Of a DNA stretch of 64,000 nt, positions 38,982 to 50,745 are shown piece by piece. The stretch lies in contig OX344765.1 of assembly GCA_947034895.1 (NCBI GenBank), positions 14,575,001 to 14,639,000 of the forward strand, written 5' to 3'. Under the pieces are notes generated by a model, which was not told where the DNA came from, did no database searches, and was given only the letters and a program-made list of their open reading frames with translations. The translations under genes and the position numbers were made by a program. How positions within the stretch are numbered: position 1 is the first letter of the stretch; each line of letters begins with the position of its first letter. Source of the DNA: Rhytidiadelphus loreus. Its lineage: Eukaryota; Streptophyta; Bryopsida; Hypnales; Hylocomiaceae.

Positions 38982-39997
38982 CTCCCTCCATTCTAAAATA
39001 ATCTTTTTGTTGGACAAAATGTTCTAGATTTTAAGGCTTAAAATGATTTTTTAAAAACTCGTTTCATGCTAATAGTAGAGTTTGGTGCACTTTTAGAGTT
39101 CTAAAAACTTTGAGTTTCAAAACCCTTTTCAAAGTGCAGTTTTGAAGTATTGAGAAGATGGAATTTGGGGGATATTTTCAAGGAGCATCAATGGACACTT
39201 AATTGTTGATTGTGTGGTGTCATTTTGTGGGTAGTTAGAACATCCCCACGAGTGGCTTCCCTATCCCTATCTTTGTTGAGATGAAGGGGAACACATATGG
39301 GGATAGCTCCTACTAGTTCCTACTACTGTAGTTCTTCCCTAAATTTTCAATTTATTGCTAAATAGAGGTAGGGAGAAATCAAAAGGGAAGTATATAAATA
39401 GTAATAAGGCCAAATGCATAGTACTCCCACGAATCAATGAAGTACATGAGAAAGGTGAAAAGTAGTTAAGGGATTCACTCCATTTGAGTTCCCTATCCAT
39501 CATTCCATATGGGAAATTCGACACACATCCCTCTCTAAATTTTTAGAGACATGGAATATTGGTGGGGAGATTTTATTCCCTATTTGGATGACTAAATGCA
39601 TTCGGATAGGGATAGGGAAGCCACTGGTGGAGATGCTCTTAGTATGGGGCCCAAGACCATGTGTGGACCTTTGTACCACCTCCCAAAGTTTAATCTCCTT
39701 CAATTGAGCAACACTCAGAGAGATGCAAAAAAAATAAGAACAAACAATATTGATTGACCTCCTTTAGTGATTTCATTTGTCTTTCAATTGACAATTGCAT
39801 GGATGGAGGGGGAACTATTGCTCATAGTTCTTTTGCTAGTCTTGGACAACAATCGATAGTCAATTTTGAAACCAATTTTCAACACCACAAAGTACAACAG
39901 AAAGATCAGTTCGGGACAAAATATTGAGACCAATGGGAAGATCAATTTGGGAAAAAACATTGAGGCCAACGAGAAGATCATTTTGGGACGAGGTGAA
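38982..39997. mobile_element. Stowaway-like element with a nested Tourist-like MITE
   Basis: The TA dinucleotide flanks both ends (38980-38981 and 39998-39999). Left end CTCCCTCCATTCTAAAATAA; right end, other strand, TTCACCTCGTCCCAAAATGA. These match the CTCCCTCCRT ends and TA target of plant Stowaway (Tc1/mariner) MITEs. Internal sequence is shared with the element at 52906 (AGTAGAGTTTGGTG, TATTTTCAAGGAGCA, AAGACCATGTGTGG, CAACACTCAG). Without the nested 404 bp it is about 612 bp, close to its relative at 556 bp. Non-autonomous. Confidence 0.8.
39238..39638. mobile_element. Tourist-like (PIF/Harbinger) MITE, 401 bp
   Basis: Flanked by TTA at 39235-39237 and 39639-39641, the usual PIF/Harbinger target duplication. 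Ends are long inverted repeats: GAACATCCCCACGAGTGGCT on the left and, other strand, GAGCATCTCCACCAGTGGCT on the right, both continuing through TCCCTATCCCTATC. The related element at 52906 is continuous across this point, which confirms an insertion. Two further single ends of the same type occur at 30850 (TTA-GAGCATCCCCACCC) and 47303 (TAA-GAGCATCGCCACCC), and a right end at 41525. Confidence 0.85.
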
Positions 39998-39999
39998 TA

Positions 40000-42900
40000 T
40001 TTCTTTTAAAGAGTATTAGAAGTTCTATTGTATTTGACATAGAAAGTGCAAGAATTGAAGTACTATACCATGGTGACAAAATTTGGATCGTCCCTACGTG
40101 AATGAAAAGTCTTTGTGTTTCGGGGGGACGGTCGGGGACTCCGTCACTGGCAGGGGGGTCCAGGTGCATATAAGTTTATCAGTTGACCTTTGCAACCATA
40201 ACACATGCCTAGGCGACTCCAGTTGTAGAGTGATAATTGGCCATGAGCTGGATAAGTTCCATTGAGCTCTGAGCTGGGTGCAGGCCTATTGAATAATAAT
40301 GCAAGTGCTCCATCCCGGCGTCGGGAGAGACAGGTACTACTAATAAGTTCAAGTCAGAGACAACCCGACTCCAGAAGAAGAATCAACGATTCACTGCCCA
40401 TGATTAAGCTTAAGCTTAATAAAACTGAGGGCCGAAACCCAACCAATGTGTTTTTCGCATCACTAACTTATATGCCAGACCCGGGTTTACTTTTTTGGTG
40501 ATTTGGCAGCCATTTGCACCAAAGTCATGGACCCAGCACCATGTCCTTGGAACAAAATAGTAATGAACAAAAATGGTACTGAAAAGGCAGAAAATCGCCA
40601 TAAAATCTTGATATCAATTTCTTTTTGTAAATCTTTGATGAAATCACCAAATTGTGGATGAAATCGGAAGTATGGATATGTGATATGTACAAATGTGATA
40701 TTTTCTATTCAATATGTGGATGAATGTTGAAATTTGGAGTACAACTATGACATTTAATATTGTCACTTTCACACTTCATAAAAAAATAAAAAACTCAAAC
40801 CCTACTAAAGTAAAACCACCCATCACCAACCACAACCCCATCAACAATCAATAGAGTGTTTCAAATTCAAGAGACATTGGGACTAATTCCCAAATACGAG
40901 TTCGTGATTTCCGACCATCCATTCCTCCATTCTTTTCATAACCACATTTGCTTGGTTTTGAGTGCCAAAGTGAACAAGAAGTAGTCTCTTAAATGAATGG
41001 TTCCGGAATAGTCTATACTTTGAACAGGGTCTAGACCAAATTCTACCTTCCAAAACTCATAGTAATTTTAGTTCAAGCGAAAAAAATTACCACATTTTGG
41101 CAATCCCCCCTTCATTTCTATCTTTGCACATGTGAAAATATTTGCTTCGCCTTGCTAACTCCACATCATGTCCCCACTTGCTTATTGGGTTGGTTATGGG
41201 TGGTTTTACTATACAAACTATATTTCCACATTCATCCACATGTCACATGTTTGATTATAAGTTTGTTAGGGCACCTATTAGGGCGCATGTTAAAAAAAAA
41301 TCCCCTATTTTGTGCTTGATTAATCTAGCGCCACTCTCCCTAGCTAATTCGGAGCTTCTGATTGCAATTATGAATTCCAAATTTCCAAATTTTATGATGC
41401 ATGACAAATAAATAGTTTCTGTGTTCTCCCTAGGGATAATAATACCGGGGATGGACGAGTGGATGAGTGGGCGACCAGGTCGGTTCACCCCCGGACAGTT
41501 GTTGTTGTTGTTGGGACTGAGGATGCTCTTACATGGCCCTCTTACATGTACCATGAGAAGTCCGTCTCATGTCACTCCTGGTCAAGTGTTGCTTTAATTT
41601 TTTTTTTTAATTTTTAATAAAAATTGACAGAAATTCTCATACCTTCAGTCTTCAGTTATTGAGAGACCATGAGATCACAACAGTTCTCCATTAATACACC
41701 CCTGGCAAAAGTTGGGGTGAAATCGACCAGCGGCTTCGCCTTCCCTGTCATGGCAGAGCCTTTTGGCTTGCTCCATTTTGCATGAACACTCAGCATCCGA
41801 TCCACCAGCTATGATTAACTTAAATATTTTGGTTTGGTTTTGGTTTAAACAAATCGGAAACGGAATTCCATTGCAAAACTTAAAAATAAGTTTTCAAAGT
41901 CCAACTCTCAAGTGTGAACTGCCTCACTGTCATCAAAGGCACGTAAGGGAGCCCACCTATTTCCGACCACATAAGGGAGCCCACCATTTCTGACCACCCA
42001 TTTCCGACCACAATTCACTTACAAGGATCTGGAGTGCTGGTTTCTTGAGTGGGGAAATTTCCCCATGTATAGAAATAGAGTTGGAAGAATTCCATAATTT
42101 TTCAGATTTTTTTTTTGTCAAAACATAATTACCATGATTTTTTTAGCTAAAGATTATGTTCCACCCATACTAGTCATATAAGTCTTCCTATCTCCAACCA
42201 AAAGGTTGGTTGCAATATTGAAAGACTTGTAGCTAGTCATATTGCTCTACAACTACATCGAGAATTGTGCGATAACTTATCACTATTCATCTCTATTGCA
42301 CGGAAAGAGAGCTCCCTACACTACCAAATTGGAGGGAGGGGGTGATGAGGAATGGGTTGACTCCCATATCAATTTAACTTTGAATATGTGGCAAATATTC
42401 AATTCACTTCAATTTCTCCATCAAGTTTTGTTTGAAGGATGTTACTCATTATTGTGATTGGTTATTACACAATCAAAAGGAGGCCATTTGGAGCACCAAA
42501 CTAGTAGACTATGATAATAGAAGCATCGATTCAATCAAAAGTTCTTCTTCTTGGTTCCGAAGTCCATATGAGCACAAAAGCTTTGGATCGTAGCTTGGTG
42601 TCGGAGGATACATTTTCTAACTTACTTGTGTTGTTGTTGACTTTCATGGGACAATCGGACCCAACTGCCGTTCCAATCATACACCACTCTTCCTGATTCG
42701 ATACGCTTCCTCGCAAACCTGCGCTGGCATCGTGATTGAAAAGGGGCGCAACTTTTTTCTGATTAAGTTCCAAAAAGGAGGAGTTGCAACAAGAATGTGC
42801 CTCGTTACTACAGTCGCAAGATGTGCAAACTTGCACTGCTGTTTGAAAACAATGGAAAAGGAAGGTATATGAGTGCTTGTTGTGGTCCAATTTTTATTTC

Positions 42901-45013
42901 TCTTCCTCTCTCTTTTCCCCCACAAAAGCAATATGCTTGTCAATAATGGAAAATTGTACAAAAATTGGATTCACATGTTGGAACTTTTTTGTCCGACAAC
43001 TTATGACTTAAAAAAGGTTTGATTCTTCCACCACTTGGGGCCATAAAAAACATCAATGAATACTGAAAACTTCTCTTGGCAGTGTTGATGAGGGATTCTC
43101 TGTAGGTACAGGCTCTGCAGTTTTGTTCTGTTGTGTTTGGTTAAGTCACTGTCTATTTCATTTCATATTTCGTTTGTACACTACTAACTCCGACTAGCTT
43201 ATTAGTTTCCCACTAGAGACCACGGATTTATTTTGAGACAGAGGTAGTATTGGCTAACAACAAAGTAGAAAAGGAATCCATTCCTACATGCAAAAGTGTA
43301 GTTACATGACTAACACTGATTTTGTTATGTTGTTCAAGATCCCAATTTGCCAATAAGTTGCACGGGAGATGCATAAAACACATTCTAAAAGCATGATGTG
43401 TGGAATCCTTCTACTAGTACAAAGGTGGTTGTAGGGTTAGGTGCTCCAAGACTATCATTCTCTTAGGGAACATATAAGGGTGTATGATATTGAATTTTTA
43501 ACCTAGTATGAAGAATGTATATTTATCCCTTAGCCATGTGATGACGTTGCAACCAAGAAGGGGCCGATGGATGACTTTCTCGATCATTGTAGAAATGAAG
43601 AACGCACCTATTGGTTCAAAAATCAAATCATTTTTTAGTGACTACCTCGGTCATAGGTTGGCATTCTTCCAAGGTTAAAAGATAGGGGGAGGTATCATTA
43701 GTTGAATATGCCGAAAGTTCACTTTTATTGCCCTTGTTAGTCTTCACAATTGTAGAGATTTGTGACTTAATTGTAAATGAAGAAGAACAATATAAGGACA
43801 ATTGTTTTCATATGTTTTGTAGAGATGGAAGGGATTGGGTTGTCTCTAAATGAAAAATGCATTCAAATGGTGTAAATTGGTTATGTGATATGTGTAGCAA
43901 TAGTCAGGAATCTATTCTTCTTTCAAATACTAATTTAATTTAATTTTTTAAGATCACAACTATACTTTTAGACTTCATCAATTTGAATTTGAAAGAAAAA
44001 TAATATTTAATACATTGTAGATTATTGCTTCACATATTGCACGTCTAATTTATACCATTTAAATACATTTTACATATCAAAATAACACAAATATTCATAT
44101 CTATACAAACACAAACATGCTTGAAGGTGTTACTTTATGGTGGTCTTCTAACTTTGAGATCTCCTTGGCATAATCCTTAATACTCCTCTAGTATTTATTT
44201 GACTCTCTATATAGTTTTTGGCATATACGACAAATATCAATTTATAAAAAGCTAGATTTTGAGTAAATATTTTTTCCATAGTAAGACCTACATCAAATGG
44301 CCAAGTAAAATATACTAGATTAAGTGAAGGTAAAATATTCATTTTTTCTTGAAAGTAATGTTTGCTAGATTCTTAATTTTCTCTCCCCCAAATAAAATTG
44401 GAATAAAAAATAAAAAATTTTGACATATACTTTTAGAGGTGTTTTTTTGCCAAATTACTTGGATCCCTATGGTTCTATGGTTTTGGCTGTTTATTTATTT
44501 AGTGTATAGTTTGAAGGAAAAATGATTAAAAATTACTTATCTCACGTGCTTGTCATGATCTCCTTAGTTAAGGATTCCATCCTTTTGTTGACTCTTACGG
44601 ACAAGGTGGTCAATCATATGAGAAAAATTGAGAGTTTTGACAAAATTTGGTATTATATGTTTTTTGGCTTGCCGTGAGGGTTGTTCCCAGTTGCTAGGAA
44701 CCAACTTGTGCTATGTGAAATAAAGAATTATTAAAAAATTAAAATTAAAAAATATTTAATTCCCAGAGTTTAGAAACTTGGAGGAACATAGGGGAACTCA
44801 CAATCATGTAGAAAAGTTGGAACTCATGTAATGCTTTTATGCCCTTCTATCATAGTAGTGTCTAGCCTTTTTAGTTGCATTTAACAAGGCACACTCTTCG
44901 GATATGTGCACCTAGAATCGTGGCACTCTAATTGAATGCAATCTAATCATTTTGGGTGGTTGTTTTGTATGCACATACCTTACATTGATCAATATTGGGA
45001 ATTGCTAGTGCCG
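40000..45013. other. Gene-poor stretch with dispersed repeats
   Basis: No convincing gene. It includes a GC-rich patch at 40110-40160, the dispersed repeat at 41283-41440 (partner of 32143-32290), and a right Tourist-like end at 41523-41538 (GAGGATGCTCTTA). A short direct repeat of AAGGGAGCCCACC with TTTC-GACCAC occurs at 41945-42010. A Stowaway-like right end (ATTTTGAGACAGAGGTAG-TA) lies at 43230-43249. At 42.5-42.9 kb the composition is more balanced and both strands are open for 60-120 codons, but no family is recognised. Confidence 0.4.
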
Positions 45014-45017
45014 TTAA

Positions 45018-45941
45018 CCCCTAAAGGACCATGGCCGTTCTTCTGTCAAAAACTACTCAAAACTGCCATTTTTGCTGCATTCATCCAAAAAAACAAAGAA
45101 AATACTTTTTTTAGAATCTAACCGTAGGATCTTGTACTTTACTAGTCTAGTATCATGTGGTAAAAATTTCATGGAGTTTGACCGTACAGATTGGAAGATA
45201 TTAGCATTCAAAGTTGAAAAAAGAAAGTTTTTTTGAACACTAGCCTGCAATTTCAGATGACTTTGAATGCCATTTGGGGAAAAGAATTACACCATGGACC
45301 TTGAATTAAAAAAATTTTGTGTTGAAGAATTGAGTTGAAAGTCTAGAAAAAAAAATTAAAAAACAAAACGATTGATTTTCATTCTTTAAAAAATTGTTCA
45401 GTACAAGTAGGTCCAAGATTGAAAGAAAAAATAAATCTTTGATAGCTCTAAAATGGGATTGAAACACAATAATCTCAACGGTGAGATTGTTCTAAATAGA
45501 AAAGTTAACCTTGTCAAACAATTTTTTCTGAAAAATTGTGAAAATTGCATTCAGAATTGAATCCTATAAGTTATTTTTTCAAGAAGATGCTCAAATTGCC
45601 CAAAAAACAAGATTGTTCATAACTTTCACATTACTAATCCAAATGGAATGAATCAAAGCTTCACATGTAGACAAAAATATGATCTTTAAGAAGAAAAAAA
45701 TTAAAAAATTAATTTCAAATTTTTGTAGATTTATTTTTCTGCCCGGTGACGTGTAAATTATGTTTAAGATGCCATAACTCTTGCTCTCGGGCACCAATTG
45801 AAATAAAATTTATATTCCCACGAAGCTCATAAGTTTTCCTATCTTATGGGAAAGTTTCAAAAAAATTCACTGAAAATTGAGATCATAGGAACTTGCCCAA
45901 AATCCATTTTGTCCCCCGAGGGGACAATGGTCCTTTAGGGG
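45018..45941. mobile_element. TTAA-type element, 924 bp, best-preserved copy
   Basis: Flanked by TTAA at 45014-45017 and 45942-45945. Left end CCCCTAAAGGACCATGGCC; right end, other strand, CCCCTAAAGGACCATTGTCC. The first 15 bases of the two ends are identical. A palindrome GTCCCC-CGA-GGGGAC sits just inside the right end (45911-45925). TTAA target duplication and a terminus of CCC followed by TA or AA are the hallmarks of piggyBac elements. No frame here resembles a transposase, so it would need one in trans. Similar copies are at 35260, 37983, 30983 and 12417. Confidence 0.9.
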
Positions 45942-45945
45942 TTAA

Positions 45946-48242
45946 GGTGAACCTCCACATTACCATCCAAATTTCAATTTCGTCCTCATATACCTACCAC
46001 ACACATTTTCATTCAGGAATGTACATAAGAGTGGAATTGAGATGGTGTGAATGAATATTCCAATTAATCCTCTTCCAAACAAGATTAAAAAAACACTTTA
46101 TTGCAAATAATCTTGTTCCATTTTCACAATTTTCATCCATTTGAGGCCAAAATGGCCAAATTGCCAAAATGGAACTGAACCAAATCAGACCTGCAAACTC
46201 TGACAGCCATCATGCAAAGTGCCTTTCATCGTGCTAATAAAACTCTTTCACGAATTTAACTCCTAATGAAGCACCTGGTCAAATTAGAGCCCGGGACTGC
46301 CACGTGGATGATTTAAAATCCATTCCTGACCACTTGATTTTATAATTTTGGGTCCGTCCCAAATGAAAAAGCAATGAAATTCCCTTGCTAGCCGCTGACT
46401 GCCGAAAACCCTAAATTAACTTTCTTTAGAACCCGGCCACTTGGAAACTGCTATCCCTCCCATGGTTGTCAGAAGGGCATATTAATTCAGCTAGCGTAAT
46501 GGGAAACTGAAACAAATGAAGTCCACGTGGCCCTACTGCTCCTTGCATTAAATAATTAAATAATACTAGTGTGCCCGGTGCCGTTACCACAGAAAAAAAC
46601 AATTAAAACAATTAATTTTCTCAATTTTTTAAACTACGAATTACTCAAAAATTCATAACTTTTACACCACATGTCCGAACACCTTGAAACAAAGTTTGTG
46701 CACCCTTCCTTGTAGAGAATTTTCTAATAGTACCAAGAATGTGGGTAGGGGATGCACGGTTCAAAAGATCTCAATGTAACAAACAAAACAAATAAACAAA
46801 CATCCTAACTTAAGGTATGGAAGCTTTGGCTTGTGGAGGTTCCATGGCCCCCCTGTCTTTGGATCTTTTAGAGCATTACATGTGCTCACCAAATTTGATG
46901 TGCTAAAAATTTTGCATCTATTTTGTATGAGCTCCCCAAATTCTTGACCCCTACCTATGCTCACCAAATGTATCCCATAGTCTATTGATAAATTATTGGG
47001 TGGAATATATTGTAAAGCTCATTGAACTTAGGATGAACAATGATTTCAAAGGCCACTGCTTGACATAGTATGAATGAAAGCCATGAGAATATTTTGAGAG
47101 TCCTAGTGCACTACACAACTAATTTGGTGAGTATCTAATGTGTTGAGGGCCCTGGTAGGGATATCCTAATGCACGACTAGGTTAAGTCTTTTGGATAAGT
47201 TTTCATTCATTCCCAAAGGAACGTGAAGGTTGGGCATGAATAATGAAAAATTTATATAATTATTGACTTGGAAGTGAAGGGGAAGAAACTTTGCATTGAC
47301 TAAGAGCATCGCCACCCATGCACCATATATTGGGCGAGGACAACAAAAATGCAATCCGGACTCCAAATCATTTTCCAACACGACCCTGACAGAGCCCAAT
47401 TGGCATAAAAAATCCGGAATTTCTCCTGAACACAATGTAGACGGGTAAATTAAATTGTGCCTGGAGTTTCAAGATTGTCCATATTTTCAGATGCAAAGTG
47501 ACAGAGCCTATCCTCGAGAACAAGTTGAAGATTATCGTAGCAACAACTTTCAAGGTCTTTTTTTTTATCCATTCTATGTTGAAATTCATTAGAGCGTGAG
47601 TCATAGTAGAAGCTTTCTCCAGCTTTGGGGCGCTCTGGCCGTCTACACGGAGGGGTGGTTTCACTCAACAGTGACTAGGATAATTTTTTGGCACGCCACT
47701 GTAGGTTCACCGTGGGGGATTGGCCGCCCCACAATGGCGACAATGCTTTAAAGCTAAATGTGAAGATATTTGAATAAGTGTATGGATTCCCAAGAATGTT
47801 ACGATTTCTCAATACTATAAACATGACGTTAGACCATGCCACCACTCAACTTAGAGCAAATTCATAAATCTCCATGGGAATAAAGACCCTAAACCCTAAA
47901 CTAACCTATTTTCGGAGGTTTCAAAAATGACTGGTATTCTCCGGTGCTCATCAGTCCCACCACCATAGCCAGCTTCCCCCCCTCCAGCCAATAATAAATC
48001 TTGACCAATCGATTTTCGTTCCCGGAGCCTCGTCTAAATACGGCTAAAAACGCACTACTACAGGGGCGGAGACCACGAGACGGCGGAATTCAAATCGAAC
48101 CCAGTGCGCAGTAGCAGCAGCTCCGAATCTGGCTAGGCCTCCTGCCGAGCCAAATGACTCCCCCCTTGTTGGGACTTATATTTAACTAAACGACATTCCC
48201 AAGACCCCAGCCTTTGGCTCTATTTGAATTTGCACAACGAAC
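45946..48242. other. AT-rich spacer, becoming GC-richer toward 48 kb
   Basis: No gene is called. A single Tourist-like end is at 47303. A tandem telo-box (ACCCTAAACCCTAAAC) at 47889-47904 and a GC-rich tract from 47.9 to 48.2 kb look like a plant promoter or leader, but I could not attach a coding region with confidence. Confidence 0.35.
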
Positions 48243-48333
48243 CTGAGTAAAGTTGAAACCCCCACGTTGCAGCTCCACCCAAGTGTACTAATCCGAGCTT
48301 CCCACCGACGAGAGCCTCCGTCGTCTTGGCCAT
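48243..48333 (-). CDS. Possible isolated first exon, TMEM205/DUF4149-like N-terminus
   Basis: On the minus strand an ATG at 48333 opens 30 codons beginning MAKTTEALVGGKLGL and continuing VHLGGAATWGFQLYS, then a possible donor (CTCAG/GTTCGT). The pattern of a short polar start followed by a His-containing hydrophobic helix with GxxTWG resembles the N-terminus of TMEM205-type (DUF4149) membrane proteins. No downstream exon was found in the next 350 bp of the minus strand. It may be a gene fragment, a 5' exon with a distant partner, or chance. Confidence 0.2.
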
Positions 48334-48429
48334 GTCGCCCTAGCTCGGAAAAGATTCGTGTTTCCACAGGAGTTTGCATTCCACAAGCCTTTTTGGGCTT
48401 TGTCAAACCCACTTTTTAAATTTAAAAAA

Positions 48430-48957
48430 ATAAATTTTAATTGCTATTCTCACTTTATTTTCTTTGCTCTTTTTTTTTGGGGGGGGGGCGGTAATTAAAC
48501 CTGTCTTTTAACAGACCCTTTCAGTTTCACCGTCATGTATTCTTAATGAGTGCCGAGGCTTTCTTTGGGGTCCGCTCTTGGATCACGGCCCCAATTCTGT
48601 GGCGACCCATCCGGGGCTTTTTTGGAGTTTGGACCGTGAATCCCATTACTATGGTGCAACTGCAGGTGCCCCTATGTGGGGCAGAGAAAGAAAGGAAGGG
48701 GAAAAAAAGAAAAGAGAATCTCATCATTCAGATGGGTCAGGGGGTTGACAAAATGCACACTTGGCGAACAGCCCCAAACCCTACGTCACGGTCCAATGCG
48801 GCATAAACTGGAAGGAGGGAAGGAAAAAAAAAAAGTGTCACGTGTCATCTTGTGAATGGTGCAAGGTGACGTGGATCCTTGAGAATGTGACATGGAAATT
48901 CAACTTCGCCACCGGAGTGTCCACGTTCTAGATAATGCGTCGGTGCAGGCACATTCC
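48430..48957. other. Spacer with G-run and balanced composition
   Basis: A T-run followed by a G-run (48471-48489) is the only notable feature. Both strands are open for 60-85 codons at 48.53-48.81 kb without family resemblance. Confidence 0.35.
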
Positions 48958-49252
48958 CATTAGAGGGGATTCTGGGGTCCTGGAGGGCCGTTTCAAGCAC
49001 TTCCCGGTGCCTAGTTCCCAGTAGTCCCTATGAATGTGAGTGTTGCCACGTCACCTTTTTAAAAAATTTATAAAAAAGAATTTACTTTTCAAAATGCAAA
49101 AAGAAATTGAAAAAAAAAAATTTAATTTTAATTTTTCAAAAAATGACGTGGCAATCTCCATGCCACGTCACTTCGCTGCGGGAGCGCAATTCCCGTGTTG
49201 GAAACGGGCTGGGAACTCACAGCCCTCTCGTAGCCTGAAATCTCCTCTAATG
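48958..49252. mobile_element. GC-rich MITE with CATTAGA-type ends, 295 bp
   Basis: Ends are inverted repeats: CATTAGAGGGGATTCTGG on the left and, other strand, CATTAGAGGAGATTTCAGG on the right. The layout is GC-rich ends around an A/T core, as in the block at 13131-13442. Inside, GTTGCCACGTCAC (49033) and TGACGTGGCAA (49143) form an inner inverted pair, and TGCCACGTCAC occurs again at 49161. CACGTCA/TGACGTGG are G-box or ABRE-like core sequences, so a copy near a gene could supply a light or ABA response site; that is inference only. No coding region. Confidence 0.75.
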
Positions 49253-50039
49253 ACATGGGAGCAATCGCATCGTGAGCTTGGCTAGGCAAGCTCTTATGGA
49301 GAATGTGCCTTCACTAATGAGTTCTCGTACGTTAAGAGTTGAAGGAACTCAATGGGAATGCAATGGGACACCAAATTCAACCACCTCTATTCATTCAATG
49401 GCAATATTGGCCACACTCCTCCTTGTGATGCATTTTGCTTCCCAACCGTGCCTTGAAATGGTCCGAATTAGTGAACAAGGCTCTTAATGTACGGTATTTG
49501 AGAGATGGCAATGACTTTTGGATGGCTATGGTAATTTTAGACAACATGTTTTAAGAAAAAATATTGAATCATCACAATAATAATTTATGTGTTTTTGAAC
49601 AATTATTTTGAAATAAATGGGTGTTATTTTCTACAAGTGGAAATCAACTTTTCAAGAAAGAAACGTTGTGTCTAATGCTCAAGGACATTGATTATTTTAT
49701 TAGCAAGGGAACAAAATTAGTACTACTACAAAATTAGTGATGCTTATTTGTTTTTCATTTGTTTTTGGAAATTAGTAATAATATTTTTGACAACGACACT
49801 AGTTTGTGAGCTTAAAAATGCGAGCTTAAGAGTTTTGAGCCAAGAGCATAAACAAAAAAAAATGACAATTTTTTGAAGCCAATAAAAAGAAAACTAGAAA
49901 AGCGAAGACATTTTAAAATTTTATTAGTAATAGTAAAATTTCAGTCGTATTAGCATGGGCCTATGGCTATGGGAACATGGACTTATGACCATGGTACTAA
50001 GAGGCCTCTTGAAGATTTAGATTTGCAACAAAAAAAATT
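49253..50039. other. AT-rich spacer
   Basis: No gene, repeat family or RNA gene was recognised in this stretch. Confidence 0.5.
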
Positions 50040-50745
50040 GAAAAAAAAATTGATTTTATTTTTGAAAAACAGAGTTTTGAGAGTCCCAAATCCCAAAATT
50101 GTCTGAAGGAGTCTCAAGGTGATAGATTCGTGAGAGAGGAAAAAAATTGAATATTTTTTGGAAAAAAGAGTCTTGAGAGTTTGCCTCCTAAGGAACTTCC
50201 AGTGCTAAGAGGAATATTTTTGGGTGACAAAGTCATGAAAAAAAATTGAAAAAAAGAGTTTTGAGAGTCCTAAACCCTAGACTTTCCAAATGGCCTTTCA
50301 AAGTGACGAATTTGTGGCAAAGAAAAGAAAAGAAAAATTGAATTTTTTTTTTGATAATTATAAAAAAAAGAATCCTTCTCCACCTAAAGGGACTTTCATT
50401 ACCAAGAGAGTTTTGGGGGTTGACAAAGTTATGGAAAAAATTGAAAAAAGAAGAAGTTTTGAGAGTCCCAAATCCTAGACCCTCCAAGGGGCTTCATGGT
50501 ATTAAAAGGGATTTTTAGGGGTGATGAAGTCATGACAAACAAACAATAAAAAAAAAATTTATTTTTTTGAAAAAAATAGTTTTGAAAGTCCCAAATTCTA
50601 GACCTCTAAAGGGGCTTTTTGGGAGTGACAAAGTTGTGACAAAAAAAATGTTGAAAAAAAATTGGATTTTTTTTAGGGTCCCAACTTGTAGAATTCCTAA
50701 GGGGCTTTTTAGTGCTGAGAGGTATTTTTGATTGATGGAGATGAT
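50040..50745. repeat. Degenerate tandem array, ~95-120 bp units
   Basis: About six or seven units in one orientation. Each has TTTTGAGAGTCCCAAATCC, then TAGAC-CTCCAAGGGGCTTT, then GGGATTTTTGGG-TGACAAAGT, then ATGAAAAAAA and a mixed A/T spacer. Unit starts are near 50072, 50167, 50256, 50400, 50453, 50579 and 50670. Units differ by many substitutions and small indels. The open frames seen across the array are a by-product of the repeat. It looks like an old minisatellite or a small satellite patch. Confidence 0.8.

Noticed and set aside
42511..42961. Overlapping open frames on both strands near 42.5-42.9 kb
   Set aside because: Both strands are open at similar length and neither translation shows a domain, so I could not choose a coding strand.
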